Shown: positions 52,066 through 62,652 of the stretch, piece by piece
Layout: every line of letters starts with the position of its first letter
How positions within the stretch are numbered: position 1 is the stretch's first letter
Assembly (NCBI GenBank): GCA_022925895.1
Contig: JAKSYS010000243.1
Location: 1 to 64,000 of the forward strand
Origin: Fragilaria crotonensis
Lineage: Eukaryota > Bacillariophyta > Fragilariophyceae > Fragilariales > Fragilariaceae
DNA length: 64,000 nt
Reading direction: 5' to 3'
Notes under the pieces: generated by a model
Seen by the model: only the letters and a program-made list of their open reading frames with translations
Databases searched by the model: none
What the model was told of the DNA's origin: nothing
Position numbers and translations under genes: made by a program

Positions 52066-52682
52066 GAGTGAACGAGCCCATCCGCAGAATAGACAATCGG
52101 GGAAGCGATTGTTAGTGGGACTTAGATGTGAAAATATTGACGATTATTCGCAAGGAAGAGATGCCCGAGATCTAAGAGGTAAAGGTGGGCCGTTTAAAGA
52201 GGTCACGCCTCAGCATACATCAATACAGAGAACCAGGAACTCTACTCTCTAGAATTATAATATTTGTCGACCACACCACCTCAATATCTCACCTGGTATT
52301 CGAATGGAAGTCTGATCTACGTTGGTACTCCAATCGTCAGCATACGTTTGCGCAACATTTCATCGTTAGTTCGAAACTCAATTCAAACGGACGAAGCCAA
52401 CTTTAGTAAGAATGGTATAATGATGACATACCGGGATGACCAGACAATCAGATTCCCACTTCACATGGTTAAAGACGGCTGCAACACCATGAGCTACGCG
52501 CTCACATTATTAGAACATTTGATGCATCAGCATGTACTACAGTAGGCATCGTTCCAATGAGTAAGATTTGCTTCCATCAGCCGCTACTGTAGTCGAATGC
52601 TGCACCCAACAGCAAGTGGAACGCTACATAGAGGAATCTACCGTAGCAAATTGGACGGATCTTATCGGCAAATAAAGCGCAG
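52066..52682. other. Convergent intergenic region, no gene seen
   Basis: 617 bp between the stops of two convergent genes. Short open frames only. It contains CTACTGTAGT words at about 52535 and 52585. Confidence 0.5.
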
Positions 52683-53459
52683 TTATATAATTTCTGGTCG
52701 AGTCTCATCTTCGCTGCTTATCTCAGCGCCAGCCGACTTGGGGGATTGTATTACTAGTTCACTCCCAGATCCAACCTCGTGCTCTTCCGCCTCCTCCTTG
52801 CCAGCCTTCTTGCGTTGATAGCCAAAATACACAAACACGACCACCACAATGATTGGAATAACAATGACAAAGAAAAGTGCCACCGGCGTCAAATCATTCG
52901 AACGATCCCTCGACGCACTTAATTCCGCGACTGCGGCCAGTTCTTCAGGCGGCGCCGTGCCTGCCAGGTACTGACAGTGCAATCCTTCGTACCCGTTCAC
53001 GCAGTTACATCCCTGATGTCCCCGTGCCACATCCTTCACCACTTCTACGCATGTACCGCCATTGGTACAGTAGGCGGTAATGGTCGATGTTGTGCTTGAT
53101 TGACAGTTGGCCGTGACATCGTATTCGCAATTCTCACCCGCAAACTGCGAAATGCCAAAGGCTGCAGAGCAATCGCAGTGATACTTGAACTTTAAAGTGT
53201 AGGGATCGCGTTCATTGTTTTGAACACATTCGCTGCCATTGAAACAAACGCGACTTCCGCCCTCGCATTCGGTATAAGGTATGGAACAATCGTCACCAGT
53301 GTAGCCACCGCTGCATTGGCATTCGTTGTTGAGGCAAGTGCCTTCAATGCAGGTTGTGGACGTACAGGCTGGTACTGTAGACGCGAAGGAAGGCGAGAGG
53401 AAAAAGGACAAGACGACGACAGAGAGGCGCATTGTCATTATTGTTGGTGTCGTCACCAT
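52683..53459 (-). CDS. Type I membrane protein with EGF-like domains
   Basis: The 258-residue product has a signal peptide (MRLSVVVLSFFLSPSFAS, within the first 27 residues), an EGF-like module (CTSTTCIEGTCLNNECQCSGGYTGDDC), a second Cys-rich part (CFNGSECVQNN...HCDCSAAFGISQFAGENC), a third EGF-like module (CTNGGTCVEVVKDVARGHQGCNCVNGYEGLHC), then one membrane helix (VALFFVIVIPIIVVVVFVYFG) with a basic stop-transfer (YQRKKAGK) and a short acidic cytoplasmic tail. This is the layout of a cell-surface adhesion or ligand-binding protein. The ATG at 53459 is the first true ATG. Single exon, complete. Partner unknown. Confidence 0.88.
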   Translation of the reverse strand: MVTTPTIMTMRLSVVVLSFFLSPSFASTVPACTSTTCIEGTCLNNECQCSGGYTGDDCSIPYTECEGGSRVCFNGSECVQNNERDPYTLKFKYHCDCSAAFGISQFAGENCEYDVTANCQSSTTSTITAYCTNGGTCVEVVKDVARGHQGCNCVNGYEGLHCQYLAGTAPPEELAAVAELSASRDRSNDLTPVALFFVIVIPIIVVVVFVYFGYQRKKAGKEEAEEHEVGSGSELVIQSPKSAGAEISSEDETRPEII

Positions 53460-54945
53460 CGTTGTCGTCAATTGAATTCAATTATTCGTTCTCAAAGGAT
53501 GAGACACAGAAGCAATGCACAATGCACTACATGTCTCTGAAAGAGCCGTTGGGAACATGCGTGCCTTCCCGCTTTGGATGGCCGTGATGCCGTGCTGATG
53601 GTACCAGTACCTGGTCTCGTACGAGAAGCTTGCTTACATGTGTGAAGTACTTCTGTACTGTAGTACTCCAGTATCCAGTACTCCAGTACCTTGGAAGACA
53701 TGGTCTACAAATACGGCGTACTTGTACCAAGTACTGAGAGGACCGAGTAGTGTACAAAATATACCGGGAGGACCAAGTACTGTACACTGTATCACGTACT
53801 GCTCTACATTACTATCTACCGGTAGTACATAGTACCCATAGTACCTGTTACAGTTGTGATGATTGCACTGGACTAAACTGTACTGTAGTATGACACATAC
53901 ACCGAAGTACATTGCGCACGCTATGTACATATGCTACTTGTACTCCGGAACTCTTGCACGCGGGTATGCTGCGATACATACGCTGCAGTCTGCAGTCTGC
54001 AGTATTCGAGCACTCAAGTACTCTACTCTACGGTAGTAGACTACAGCAGTGGACTGTTTACTGTATACTGTACTACGAGTACGTGGACACCAAGTACTCC
54101 GGAGTACAGGTTTGGACGACTTGCGTGAACCTCGCAGTCGGGGTTGCCGGTGCCAGTAGAGTGACACCAATTCATCAATAATCACGGATCATGGTATCAT
54201 ACAATCTCATAGCAGCCTGCTGTTGCAAACTGCATGTGATGTGAAGGTACCAGGTACATACTAGATAGGGAACACGACGTCCGAAGTCCGAACCATGTAT
54301 GAACAGTTGTGTATTCAAAAAGAGATTTTTTATGTTTTCTGTACATCGTACTGGAGTCTGGAGTTTCTGCTCGTGTTGATGTGACAGCTGCTACGATCAA
54401 TCATCACAGAGCACGGTACAATCATGCAGATGCATAAGCTTATTGACGACAACTGTGGCAAATTGCATTCGATGTGAACGTAGGGAACATGACTTACGAG
54501 CCATGTATGAACTATTGTGTGATGTTCTTGTTGTACTGGATTGTCTGCTAGCGTTGACATGACAGCTGTTACGTAAGGCTACATGTATCTTTAATGAAGT
54601 CACAGCATTATCCAGGACAAAATACAAGCGTTGCCCGACAGATGTTATGAAGAGTAGGGCTATAGCTCGAAATTCAAGACTCGTAGAACAATCCTCGTCG
54701 TGAAACCCTGATGCTTGTCGTACGAGATAGTCCTTCTCGGAGTTCGACCAGGCGCAACGCATGACATCAACAACAATGCGTCTCTGCGAGAACGTACAAT
54801 CACTAAGTGCAATGAGAGGAAAAATGTATATTCTAGCTTTAAATTATTGCTGTAGAGTGATGGATTGTAAACAATAGCGAACAACAGTATTGGGTGGCAT
54901 TAGAAGGCAGCGTCGAGGTGCTGGGAGGAAGTGTGAGGTTGTTCC
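53460..54945. other. Intergenic, dense in GTAC repeats
   Basis: No gene seen. 53600-54110 consists largely of overlapping GTACTG, CAGTAC and GTACTC words and includes CTACCGGTAG near 53817. 54210-54395 and 54440-54575 are a diverged direct duplication. Confidence 0.5.
54210..54575 (+). repeat. Diverged direct duplication
   Basis: Two neighbouring segments share ordered blocks: TGCAAACTGCATGTGATGTGAA / GGCAAATTGCATTCGATGTGAA, AGGGAACA, CCATGTATGAAC, TGTACTGGA/CGTACTGGA, GTTGATGTGACAGCTGCTACG / GTTGACATGACAGCTGTTACG. They look like an old tandem duplication in non-coding DNA. Confidence 0.75.
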
Positions 54946-55431
54946 TCACAACCAGAAGCTGATCGTTAGGTGCGGATCCTTTAGTATTCGTTCACAAAGA
55001 ACGCGGAACCCCACAAGGGTGAACTGAGAGCGACGATGTGTTGTTTTTCTCTTTATCGAGAGTGGGCCCTTGGCGACTGTTCTTGCCGCAAGAGCGGGCG
55101 AGGCATCCAAAAAGTCGTGCATATCTTCCGATTGAACGGAATACCAGGAGTCGCAACGGATTTTCTGACAAACTTCGACAGCTTCATCTGCCGGGACGTT
55201 TCCAAGAAGCATAGCTCCACCGAGGATTGACTTATGGGCACGCTGGATACCACCGTGTTTCGTAGGGGTGGCGTCGAAATCGATCGCAGCAGCGTATGGC
55301 ATTGCGACGTAGTCGCTTTCTAGACTGTCAAACGAAGAAGCCGCCCTCAACATTGGTTCATCGTCAAGGATCATGAGGCCAGGAATCATAACGAGTTCTG
55401 GGATCATTATCGGTTCAGTTATTCTGATCAT
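54946..55431 (-). CDS. Hypothetical protein
   Basis: A 161-residue frame from ATG 55431, open a further 40 codons to an ATG at 55551. The sequence has normal protein composition: acidic N-terminus (LDDEPMLRAASSFDSLESDYVAMPYAAAIDFDATPTKHGG), a central AHKSILGGAMLLGNVPADEAVEVCQKIRCDSWYSVQSEDMHDFLDASP, and a basic C-terminus (SIKRKTTHRRSQFTLVGFRVLCERIL). No family recognised; no leader or membrane segment. It stands alone between repeat-rich regions. It could be a small soluble protein or chance. Confidence 0.4.
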   Translation of the reverse strand: MIRITEPIMIPELVMIPGLMILDDEPMLRAASSFDSLESDYVAMPYAAAIDFDATPTKHGGIQRAHKSILGGAMLLGNVPADEAVEVCQKIRCDSWYSVQSEDMHDFLDASPALAARTVAKGPLSIKRKTTHRRSQFTLVGFRVLCERILKDPHLTISFWL

Positions 55432-55551
55432 ATTGATTGTTGAATTTTTATCGTTGATTGATGTTTTTGAGTTTTGTAAGTTGTGAGAGAAGTCTTGATC
55501 GTCTGAGCCGTATTTACGGAATACGAGTGAATCACTTAGCGTCACGCACAT

Positions 55552-57917
55552 GCAAAATCTTTGCGAACACTTCAATTTAACAATACACGTACACTTTGTA
55601 CTTTAGGGTACAGAGTTTGTTCCTCGCATCGTGGTTGTTCCAGCTGTCTATCACACCAATTGCATCATACTTCAAGTGTAACTACAAGTACCGTTGGAAG
55701 AGGAGAATCGGAGTTGGTCTACACAATTTCCCTGTGGATTTACTACTAGGTTGAGAACCTGCTTCATCGATGCTCCAAGATGCACCAAGTGCCGAAAACT
55801 GAATTCGGCGTACGTCAAGATGTTTCCAGTAGAATCGCCAAATGTGTCTTACGCGCTTTGTGCGGCTCACCCTTCCCACCTTGACCATCATTCAAGACAC
55901 GCCAAGTTCTATATGTGATCCGTGTATTGCACTCAACTACTCGGAGTACAGCACTGGTAGACATGAGTTATAGTAGTAGTAGTAGCACAGGCAACATGAA
56001 AATCCGGCGCGTGAGGGATGACTTTTGACGTCTCATCAACAGTATGCGTATTTGAGAGAAAGGAGCAAAAAAATGGCGTTTCTATTTTTTCTAAGGAGAG
56101 CTTTATGATAGGTCACGGTGTGAAATTATGGGAAATGCATTGTTTTTGTGTAGAGGTCCTTGAATTTCACAAGAGATTGGTTCAAAGCCATTTTATTGGG
56201 TCAAAGCCATTTCATGTGGTAGCAATGCGACACCTACTGTACGTATGCATAGCATGCTTTTGTAAGAGGCTACGCCCCCTGTAGGTTAGTGCCCAGTACA
56301 ACACTGACGACTTCCTACTAGCTAGTGCGTCTACCGGTGGATGAAATTCAGCTTTATCATGCTGCGTTGCAGGGGCCAAAGTGAATATAGTACAATCGGT
56401 CTGTCTATTGATCGTTGTACTCATTTACGTTAGAAGTTGAAACAACAAGGGATGGTGGACTGGTATACTGTCAAAGGCCTTTTTATGGAAGGACAATGAC
56501 ATGTGAACGCTCTCTTCTGGTCCAGCAAAACAGTACCAGGTAAATGGACAAGTATGCAGACTATTGTCAGGAAGAGGAAGTGCTGAAGTGCAATCAGTAT
56601 TTGGAGTACTGGCTGCAAAACTTTGTGGTGTCACACTGTCTACTGATGTTTGCAATGTGTAGTACAGTATGGTGTAGTTGACATCATGAGAGCCGCAGTT
56701 AATAATTTGCATGTTGGGGCAACACTACTACCATCCAGGTACCAGGCAGTACCACTCTGATGATATTGTTCAGAGTTCTGATGTTGTGCCAAGATCCGTG
56801 GCCTTGGTGTCAGTTGCCCTAAATGCCTATCATGCTGGATGCTGTGGTGGTGCTAAGTTTGTGATGAGGTCATGATGGAACATGAGACGAACCCGGGTTT
56901 TGCAAAACTACCGGTAGTCACTGATGTGAAATGTGAATGCGGAAGGGAAATGTTGAAGCGAAACGCTTCGTGGAAGCAAAGTGCTGAAAGTTTTGTGGAA
57001 GCAAAACACTTCAGTCAAACCAAAATATTGCTTTATCTGTAGTGCACAGGAAACACTTATGATAAATTTTGACGTTTTACAATTTCATAAACGTGTTGGT
57101 GTTGGCAGTGCTTGACGCTCTATAAAACGATTCCGTATGCCTCGTGATTCAAGATGTGGGAAATGGGAGTTTGCAACATTTTGGCAGGAGCTATTTCAAG
57201 CTAGTAGTACAGAATACAGAATACAGAATACAGAATACAGAATACAGAATACATAATGCATAATGCATAATGCATAATGCAGAATGCAGAATGCAGAATG
57301 CAGAATACAGAATACAGAATACATAATGCAGAATACATAATGCAGAATACATAATGCAGAATACATAATGCAGAATACAAGTGTACAGTGTACACTGTAC
57401 GGTATCCAGGTACTACCGGTTGTACACTGCAAACATCAGCCCAAGTCTTCCGGACCTCCAGAAAATGAGACGTGATTCTGGTTGTCTGTCTCTTTGTTGC
57501 TACTATATCTGGCACGATTGGTTCTTTCCACCGTGCACAGACAACTTTTCTGCACCAGTACATTATCCCTGAAATACCACTACAATGGTATTTTCTCGTG
57601 GCCAGGTGTACAAGCGTCGTATGCGTACTTTCAGCATACGTTTGGCATACCATTTCAAAATGTAGGGTATTTTGCAGTAGGTCACGTGGTTTTATACTAA
57701 CACTTGAATTAGGTATCTTGTACCACTAAGTGGTACCCTTGGTAGAGTTTCACAGCCCCTTAGTACCACTTGTACCACTCTTTAAGATGAGGCAGAGAGG
57801 TGCGCAGTACGTGGTAAACGCATGTATGCCATATGGTATCCACAAGCACCAGCAGACTGTGTGTCGGAATTTGCATTTCTTCGTACAAGATCAGAGAACA
57901 CGAGTCGATCACAAAAA
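55552..57917. other. Intergenic, no gene seen
   Basis: Only short frames. 56560-57130 is AT-rich and low in CpG. An array of 7-bp repeats lies at 57208-57379. CTACCGGTAG occurs near 56908. Near 57720-57780 there are inverted GTACCACT/AAGTGGTAC words just before the Crypton-like ORF. Confidence 0.5.
57208..57379 (+). repeat. Heptanucleotide array, AGAATAC / ATAATGC types
   Basis: About 24 tandem 7-bp copies. Blocks of AGAATAC, ATAATGC and AGAATGC alternate, showing successive local expansions of variants. It creates long antisense frames of Cys/Ile/Leu/Tyr repeats which are not genes. Confidence 0.95.
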
Positions 57918-59459
57918 ATGGTGTCCTACGCTGACGATGACGAACTCGCTGCGAGCACCGTGCCACCCCTTCAGGGTGTGGCACTGGATTACAAGTCCTC
58001 CCTTGACAGCTTGATGTCATTTTTCCACGGAGTTGATTATGGGAAGGAACGCCAGTACACAAAGGGTGAATTGCGAGCTCTGACACCTGATGATGTAGTT
58101 GCTTGGATGAATGTGAAAACCTTCGATGACCCTGACCCTCCTTTAGATGCAAACCCAACAGAGTGCCGTAGTAGTTCCCTTGAGTTTTGGAAGAAGGCCC
58201 TTTCATTCTTTATGCCTGATCGTTTGACTGCATGGGTGTCGGGCCGTAACGAAGGGAATCCTACACGATCGATTGAAGTGAACAGTCTTATCAGGCGTGT
58301 GAAGAAAAAGGAGGTCCGGAAGCAGGGTAAGGCTTCAAAGGTCAAACGTCCACTAACACGAGAAGAGTTTCAGAAGATGCAGCATATATTTCAGAGCAAC
58401 GATAGCTTTCTATGGAAGTATGGTTTGAGCTGTCTAACAAAATTTCAGTTTCACATGATTGGCCGCATCGACGATACGACACAGGTGTTGATTGAAAATA
58501 TCCAGGTTCACGATTTTTACCCCAATGCTTTGAAGACTCGTATGAATTGGTCAAAAAATGTATCCGAGGAACGAGATGCTCCGTGGCAGATTGTGTTGGG
58601 TGCAATGGATACGACATATTGTGTACTCACTTGTCTCTCTTGTGGTTGGAGTTACATGCTCGATCGAATCCAAATGCTTTGCTTTCCCCTATGTTTTGCT
58701 TTTACTAACGACAACACTGTACCTGCTGGAGGTAAGAAATCAAAAGAGATTGCAGGCACTGCTTTTACTAAAATATTCAGAATGGACGAATTCGCTGGTG
58801 GTGTTGTCGACGATAAATTGGGAAGTCATTCAATTCGTAAGTTCGCGTCAACGCATGTGCGACGGTCTGGAATTAACAAGGATGATAAGGACATTCGCGG
58901 GCGCTGGAAGTTGGCAAAGCGGGTTTCAGATGTTTACGATGATGTCGAATTGCCCTTTCCTGACGCGAAGGTTGCTGATAAGTTGTGTATTGGCGGTCCG
59001 TGCTATTACCTATTCCCTGATGAGTTGTTGGCGACGACTACTGGTGTTGGTGCTGGCGCTGGAGACGCCGGGTTGACACCTGTGCTTAAGACTTTCATCC
59101 TCAGCAACGTCGTTCCAAATATTCGAAAGGTGTTGTCAGAGGATGCGTCGCTTGTGCTTGGTAAGGCAATGCTTTGGATGATTTACTCACCTTATGATGC
59201 GGCAAACGAGATCGTTCCAACGGTCATTAAGGATCAGATTCGACTTGAGTGGAATGAAATCGTATCGGCTTTGCATCCTGGAATTGATTGCAACAGTCCT
59301 TTTTACAATCCTATAAAGAGAGTGCCAGTGGTGATTACGGGCGACGAGGGTTGTGTGAATATTGATATCATTCCTTCTCTTGATGAAAATGGAAGTGTTG
59401 TGGATGGAATGGGAGGAGTCGTTGGTATTGCAAACGGTGGCACTGGCGGAAGAGGGTAG
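57918..59459 (+). CDS. Crypton-like tyrosine recombinase
   Basis: A 513-residue recombinase that would join DNA through a Tyr-DNA bond, as Crypton elements do. From the ATG at 57918 the catalytic set is Arg183 (FQFHMIGRIDD), His304-x-x-Arg307 (LGSHSIRKFASTHVRR), Trp330 (DIRGRWK) and Tyr340 (RVSDVYDDVELPFPDAKVA): the R-HxxR-H/W-Y order with the Trp-to-Tyr distance of ten expected for the family. KRPLTREEFQKMQHIF before Arg183 looks like the core-binding to catalytic domain hinge. The domain after Tyr340 (CIGGPCYYLFPDELL...) is element-specific. The frame is uninterrupted, so the enzyme may be active. ATG 57918 (CAAAAAATGG) is preferred to 57822 for context. A second ORF follows after 5 nt. Confidence 0.85.
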   Translation: MVSYADDDELAASTVPPLQGVALDYKSSLDSLMSFFHGVDYGKERQYTKGELRALTPDDVVAWMNVKTFDDPDPPLDANPTECRSSSLEFWKKALSFFMPDRLTAWVSGRNEGNPTRSIEVNSLIRRVKKKEVRKQGKASKVKRPLTREEFQKMQHIFQSNDSFLWKYGLSCLTKFQFHMIGRIDDTTQVLIENIQVHDFYPNALKTRMNWSKNVSEERDAPWQIVLGAMDTTYCVLTCLSCGWSYMLDRIQMLCFPLCFAFTNDNTVPAGGKKSKEIAGTAFTKIFRMDEFAGGVVDDKLGSHSIRKFASTHVRRSGINKDDKDIRGRWKLAKRVSDVYDDVELPFPDAKVADKLCIGGPCYYLFPDELLATTTGVGAGAGDAGLTPVLKTFILSNVVPNIRKVLSEDASLVLGKAMLWMIYSPYDAANEIVPTVIKDQIRLEWNEIVSALHPGIDCNSPFYNPIKRVPVVITGDEGCVNIDIIPSLDENGSVVDGMGGVVGIANGGTGGRG

Positions 59460-59464
59460 GAGGT

Positions 59465-60064
59465 ATGGCATCAACAGCTGGCGGATTAGCAGCGCAGTTG
59501 TTGGCGGTTCAGTCATTGGCGAGTCAGATTCGTCGCGAGATTCAAGAGTTGCGATCAAACCAAATGGCTGATAGGGTCGAAACGCGCAAAGGCTTTACTA
59601 TGGTGAATACAAACATCAGGAGGATCGCGTTGCAACCAGGTTTACGGGGTCCCGTGGGTACAGTGGCACAGGGAGGGACGAGGGCGACGGGCGGCAATGA
59701 TGACGACATGGCTGTCGATGCGGTCGCCACACTCAATGGAGTGGGCGCAGCTCCAGCAGTTCTGAGCCCAACTCCTCGCAATTTGTTCGAACTGTGGCAG
59801 GAGTACCAAGTCGGAATTGGAGGGAGGAAGGCAGCTCGGTTGTTTACTAGCAGGGAAAGGGGTGGAAAGAGCAAGTACAAGTACCACCGCCGACTCGTGA
59901 TTTGGCGGATTATTTCGGGTTTAGTGCGTGGTGGAATGACTGCAGATGCAGCAATTGATAGCATTTATGCTATCTATGGACACCAGACAAGTGTCACAAT
60001 AATCATCAACAGAATCAGAAAGCAAAAGAACGATGGGACCCTGAATCCCAATCTCAGAATTTAG
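59465..60064 (+). CDS. Crypton ORF2 with GCR1_C-like DNA-binding domain
   Basis: A 199-residue ORF starting 5 nt after the recombinase stop. Residues ~100-195 (LFELWQEYQVGIGGRKAARLFTSRERGGKSKYKYHRRLVIWRIISGLVRGGMTADAAIDSIYAIYG) resemble the GCR1_C domain of the yeast activator Gcr1 and of fungal Cryptons, where it is fused behind the recombinase. Here it is separate and in a different frame. The N-terminal half has a heptad-like part (LAAQLLAVQSLASQIRREIQELRSNQMADRVETRKG) and a Gly/Asp linker. It probably recognises the element's DNA. It could be reached by reinitiation after the first stop or by a frame shift, since the frame stays open upstream across the junction. Confidence 0.75.
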   Translation: MASTAGGLAAQLLAVQSLASQIRREIQELRSNQMADRVETRKGFTMVNTNIRRIALQPGLRGPVGTVAQGGTRATGGNDDDMAVDAVATLNGVGAAPAVLSPTPRNLFELWQEYQVGIGGRKAARLFTSRERGGKSKYKYHRRLVIWRIISGLVRGGMTADAAIDSIYAIYGHQTSVTIIINRIRKQKNDGTLNPNLRI

Positions 60065-60979
60065 TTTTAAATTTTTACATGTTGGAAGCGACATGACATG
60101 TGATCCGCATGGATCTGTATACACATGTCTGTACTTGTCGAACATTATACTAGCGAAAAACATGACAGTAAACAACTCAGCGTATTCTAGCAAGCGTATC
60201 TCGTGTAAATTACATGTACAGCACTCATTACCGCCTCCCTACGTGGTGGTATAAAGTATTGCATTAAAAACCCATACTTTCACAGTAATGTTGTGGTCTA
60301 CCGATAGTGCCTTGCGCATTGGTAGAGATCTACTGTCACTCTGTCACAATGTCACTTGTAATTACTGTAAGGTTAAATACCATACGGTAATACTGTAGAC
60401 AGTTCTTTTTTTCCTTAGTCCGTCTGTGACCTGTTCCAGCAGTATTCTGAGAATCAGAACCCTGCTACTAGGGTTTGCAACACTCACTGTTTGAATTTTC
60501 CTTCCTATGTAATTCAAACCATGAGTGTTTTTGATAACTTCAACAACACTCTTTTTATTTTGGACAACACTCCCCAAACACCACTCAGGAAGTGGGACTA
60601 AGACCACACTTCATTTGTGAGGCTCCAACAAATGCTGGAGATCTTACCTTCATTTTTTATCCTAGAGTTTAAGCTTATAACATTCCCAAACCAAAACCAG
60701 TAAAGGCCTTTACTAGTTAGCATCTACATTCCCTACATACTTGTACCAACAAATCTAACGCCATGGTGTATGTCTTCAAAACACCATAGCCCAAAGCTGG
60801 ACGATGCGTCACCAGGTTCTTGGCTTCCCACTCCTCACCCGTCAAGTCCGACGCCAGTGGTCTACCGGTAGGTTCTACGTCGTACTAACCTTAAGTCTAC
60901 CGTCGGCCAGTACTCGAGTACTCGCGTACCGATCAAACGAATACTACCGGTAGGCTTGTGTCGTGGCCTACCGAAGTGT
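60065..60979. other. Intergenic, mostly the second hairpin-rich repeat
   Basis: No gene. Most of it is repeat copy B (60329-60943). CTACCGGTAG occurs at about 60862 and 60945, just upstream of the adenylyltransferase gene. Confidence 0.55.
60329..60943 (+). repeat. Hairpin-rich dispersed repeat, copy B
   Basis: About 615 bp aligning with 33513-34092. Shared elements: arms 60489-60497/60511-60519 (GTTTGAATT/AATTCAAAC, with a compensated first and last base relative to copy A), a 16-bp palindrome at 60699-60714, and ATGGTGT/ACACCAT at 60763-60769/60781-60787. It ends about 40-70 bp before the likely start of the next gene. Confidence 0.85.
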
Positions 60980-62123
60980 ATGATATTCTCGCTGACAGCA
61001 GTGACGGCAAGGATGGCAGCAAGTCAATGGATGAACCATCAGGAACTAGAATCGTCCGATGACATTATTCACATCATTATCGACATGAATCGACAGCGAC
61101 AACCATGTCGTCGACGAGTGTGCTTGTTTGGTTTATCTGCCGATCCGCCGACTGCAGCTCATGTGGAGATGGCACGTCGATTATCTCAACAAGACCTTGA
61201 TTTTCAAGAAATTCGAGTCATGCCGGTGTATCGGCATCAATTCGCAGTGAGTATACCTTGTGATGCGTGGATGGATGCATGCATGCATGTTCATCCTCGT
61301 GCATCATGTTGCAAAAATATCATCAATGTGCATGCCTGGTAGAGTATTGACCATGATGTTGTTTTCACTACTATCTAGAGTAAACGAGATCGAATGTTGC
61401 CCTATCAAGAACGACTGCACATGTGCCAACTTGCCTTTGAGGGTATTCCGAAAGTCAAAGTGTCTGAGTGCGAAAAGATATGCTTTGAGTCGATGGCCAA
61501 ATCTCTGTGAGTTTATATATCAACTACTGTACACAATATATTGGTGTTGAAGTTGGACTCGATTCTTCTCGTCGTCGATGCTAACTACTGACCAACCATT
61601 TGCTCACGTCATACATACCAACGCATTACCACTATTCCGATTTCCAAGCGCTCCCGAGTCATCTCTAGAAACGTTACGAGTTGGAACATCTGACTTGTTG
61701 GATCTCTTGACCAACGAGGAGCCAGATGCAGAGTTTACATTCTGCATGGGTGCCGACACGTTTATTGATCTAACAAACTGGAAATGGAAACATAGTGAGG
61801 ATGTATTGCGACTGTTGGAGGGACGAATAGTTGTGTTTCAACGACAAGCTGGAGTGTCAGATAGCAGTGGCGACCATGATAATGTTGATGATGATGACGA
61901 TGATGAGGAGCTTCGGGAACGAGTTTCCTCCATCAACGAGACACACGGTGCACAAGTTCAAATCGTGCGGCTCGAAATCAATGACGCACATGGCACTGTT
62001 TCATCGACAAAGATACGGTCGATTCGTTCGAGAGAAGAATTGAAAGGTCTGGTGGTGCCTCAAATCGAGGAGTTTATAGTTAAGAACCAACTTTACGGTT
62101 TCGCCGGAGGCGACTCGGGGTAG
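60980..62123 (+). CDS. Nicotinamide/nicotinate mononucleotide adenylyltransferase
   Basis: Makes NAD (or its deamido form) from the mononucleotide and ATP, the last common step of NAD synthesis. Three exons are inferred: 60980 (or 61013) to 61246, 61379-61506 and 61649-62123, with introns of 132 bp (GTGAGT...CTATCTAG) and 142 bp (GTGAGT...TTCCAAG). The joined protein is 289 (or 278) residues. Motifs: VCLFGLSADPPTAAHVEM, a variant of the GxFxPxxxxH nucleotide loop; RDRMLPYQERLHMCQLAF; DAEFTFCMGADTFIDLTNWKWK; and VSSTKIRS, the ISSTxIR motif. An acidic Asp run (61889-61911) is an insertion in the loop before the last motif. A hairpin-rich repeat lies directly upstream. Start codon uncertain. Confidence 0.9.
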
Positions 62124-62220
62124 ATATGGTAAAACAAGAAAGCCATACTCATGCAATGCCATACTAACAATACTGCAACACTGCGACATGGCTTTCGTCC
62201 CCCACTGTATGATAGATGGG
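62124..62220. other. Short convergent 3' region
   Basis: About 97 bp between the stops of the adenylyltransferase and the small Cys-rich gene. Their 3' untranslated regions must overlap or be very short. Confidence 0.6.
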
Positions 62221-62652
62221 TTACATCATCCATTGCGTCAGAACGAAAAGGGCAAGAATGATCTTCAATGTTGGAGACGATGGGTCCCTTACTGCAGAGG
62301 TCGTAGGAGAAGGGGTCGGCGAAGTTGTGACGGGTGCCTCGATGCATTTGCAAGCGTCAAACACTAGTGTGGTGAGAATAGGACAATAATCCGGGGAAAC
62401 ATACCCATCGAGTCCAGCCGTCTGTAATGCTTTACAAGAAAGAATAGGGTAGCCGGGAAACTCCAAAGCAAGGTCGAGAAATCCAACCGACATTCCCTCT
62501 CCACAGATACTGCAAGGTACATACCCTGGGGATGGAGGCATTGTAACAGGGCTAACTGTTGGGAATTCGAAGGAGGACAACGCAGGCGACAAGGTGTCGG
62601 GGGAAGCCATTGCGAAGCCTACCATGGAAGCGATGCACATCAACCGAAACAT
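62221..62652 (-). CDS. Small secreted Cys-rich protein, probably GPI-anchored
   Basis: The 143-residue product has a leader MFRLMCIASMVGFAMASPDTL, a Cys module YVPCSICGEGMSVGFLDLALEFPGYPILSCKALQTAGLDGYVSPDYCPILTTLVFDACKC, a Ser/Thr/Pro spacer (TTSPTPSPTTSAVRDPSS) and a short hydrophobic C-terminus (LKIILALFVLTQWMM) typical of GPI-anchor addition. The pattern C-x2-C-GEG followed by C..L..AG..G.....C.......CxC is one I associate with families of diatom secreted proteins, without a known function. Single exon, complete. Its 3' end is 98 bp from the adenylyltransferase stop. Confidence 0.8.
   Translation of the reverse strand: MFRLMCIASMVGFAMASPDTLSPALSSFEFPTVSPVTMPPSPGYVPCSICGEGMSVGFLDLALEFPGYPILSCKALQTAGLDGYVSPDYCPILTTLVFDACKCIEAPVTTSPTPSPTTSAVRDPSSPTLKIILALFVLTQWMM

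Larger units (their letters stand above)
57918..60064 (+). mobile_element. Crypton-like element, two ORFs, borders not fixed
   Basis: The coding core consists of a tyrosine recombinase and a GCR1_C-like ORF. Cryptons have no inverted repeats and leave only a few bp of direct repeat, so the ends cannot be seen without an empty site or a second copy. Confidence 0.75.

Noticed and set aside
57196-57653. Minus-strand ORFs with Cys-Ile-Leu-Tyr repeats
   Set aside because: Produced by the 7-bp tandem array; no domain or leader.
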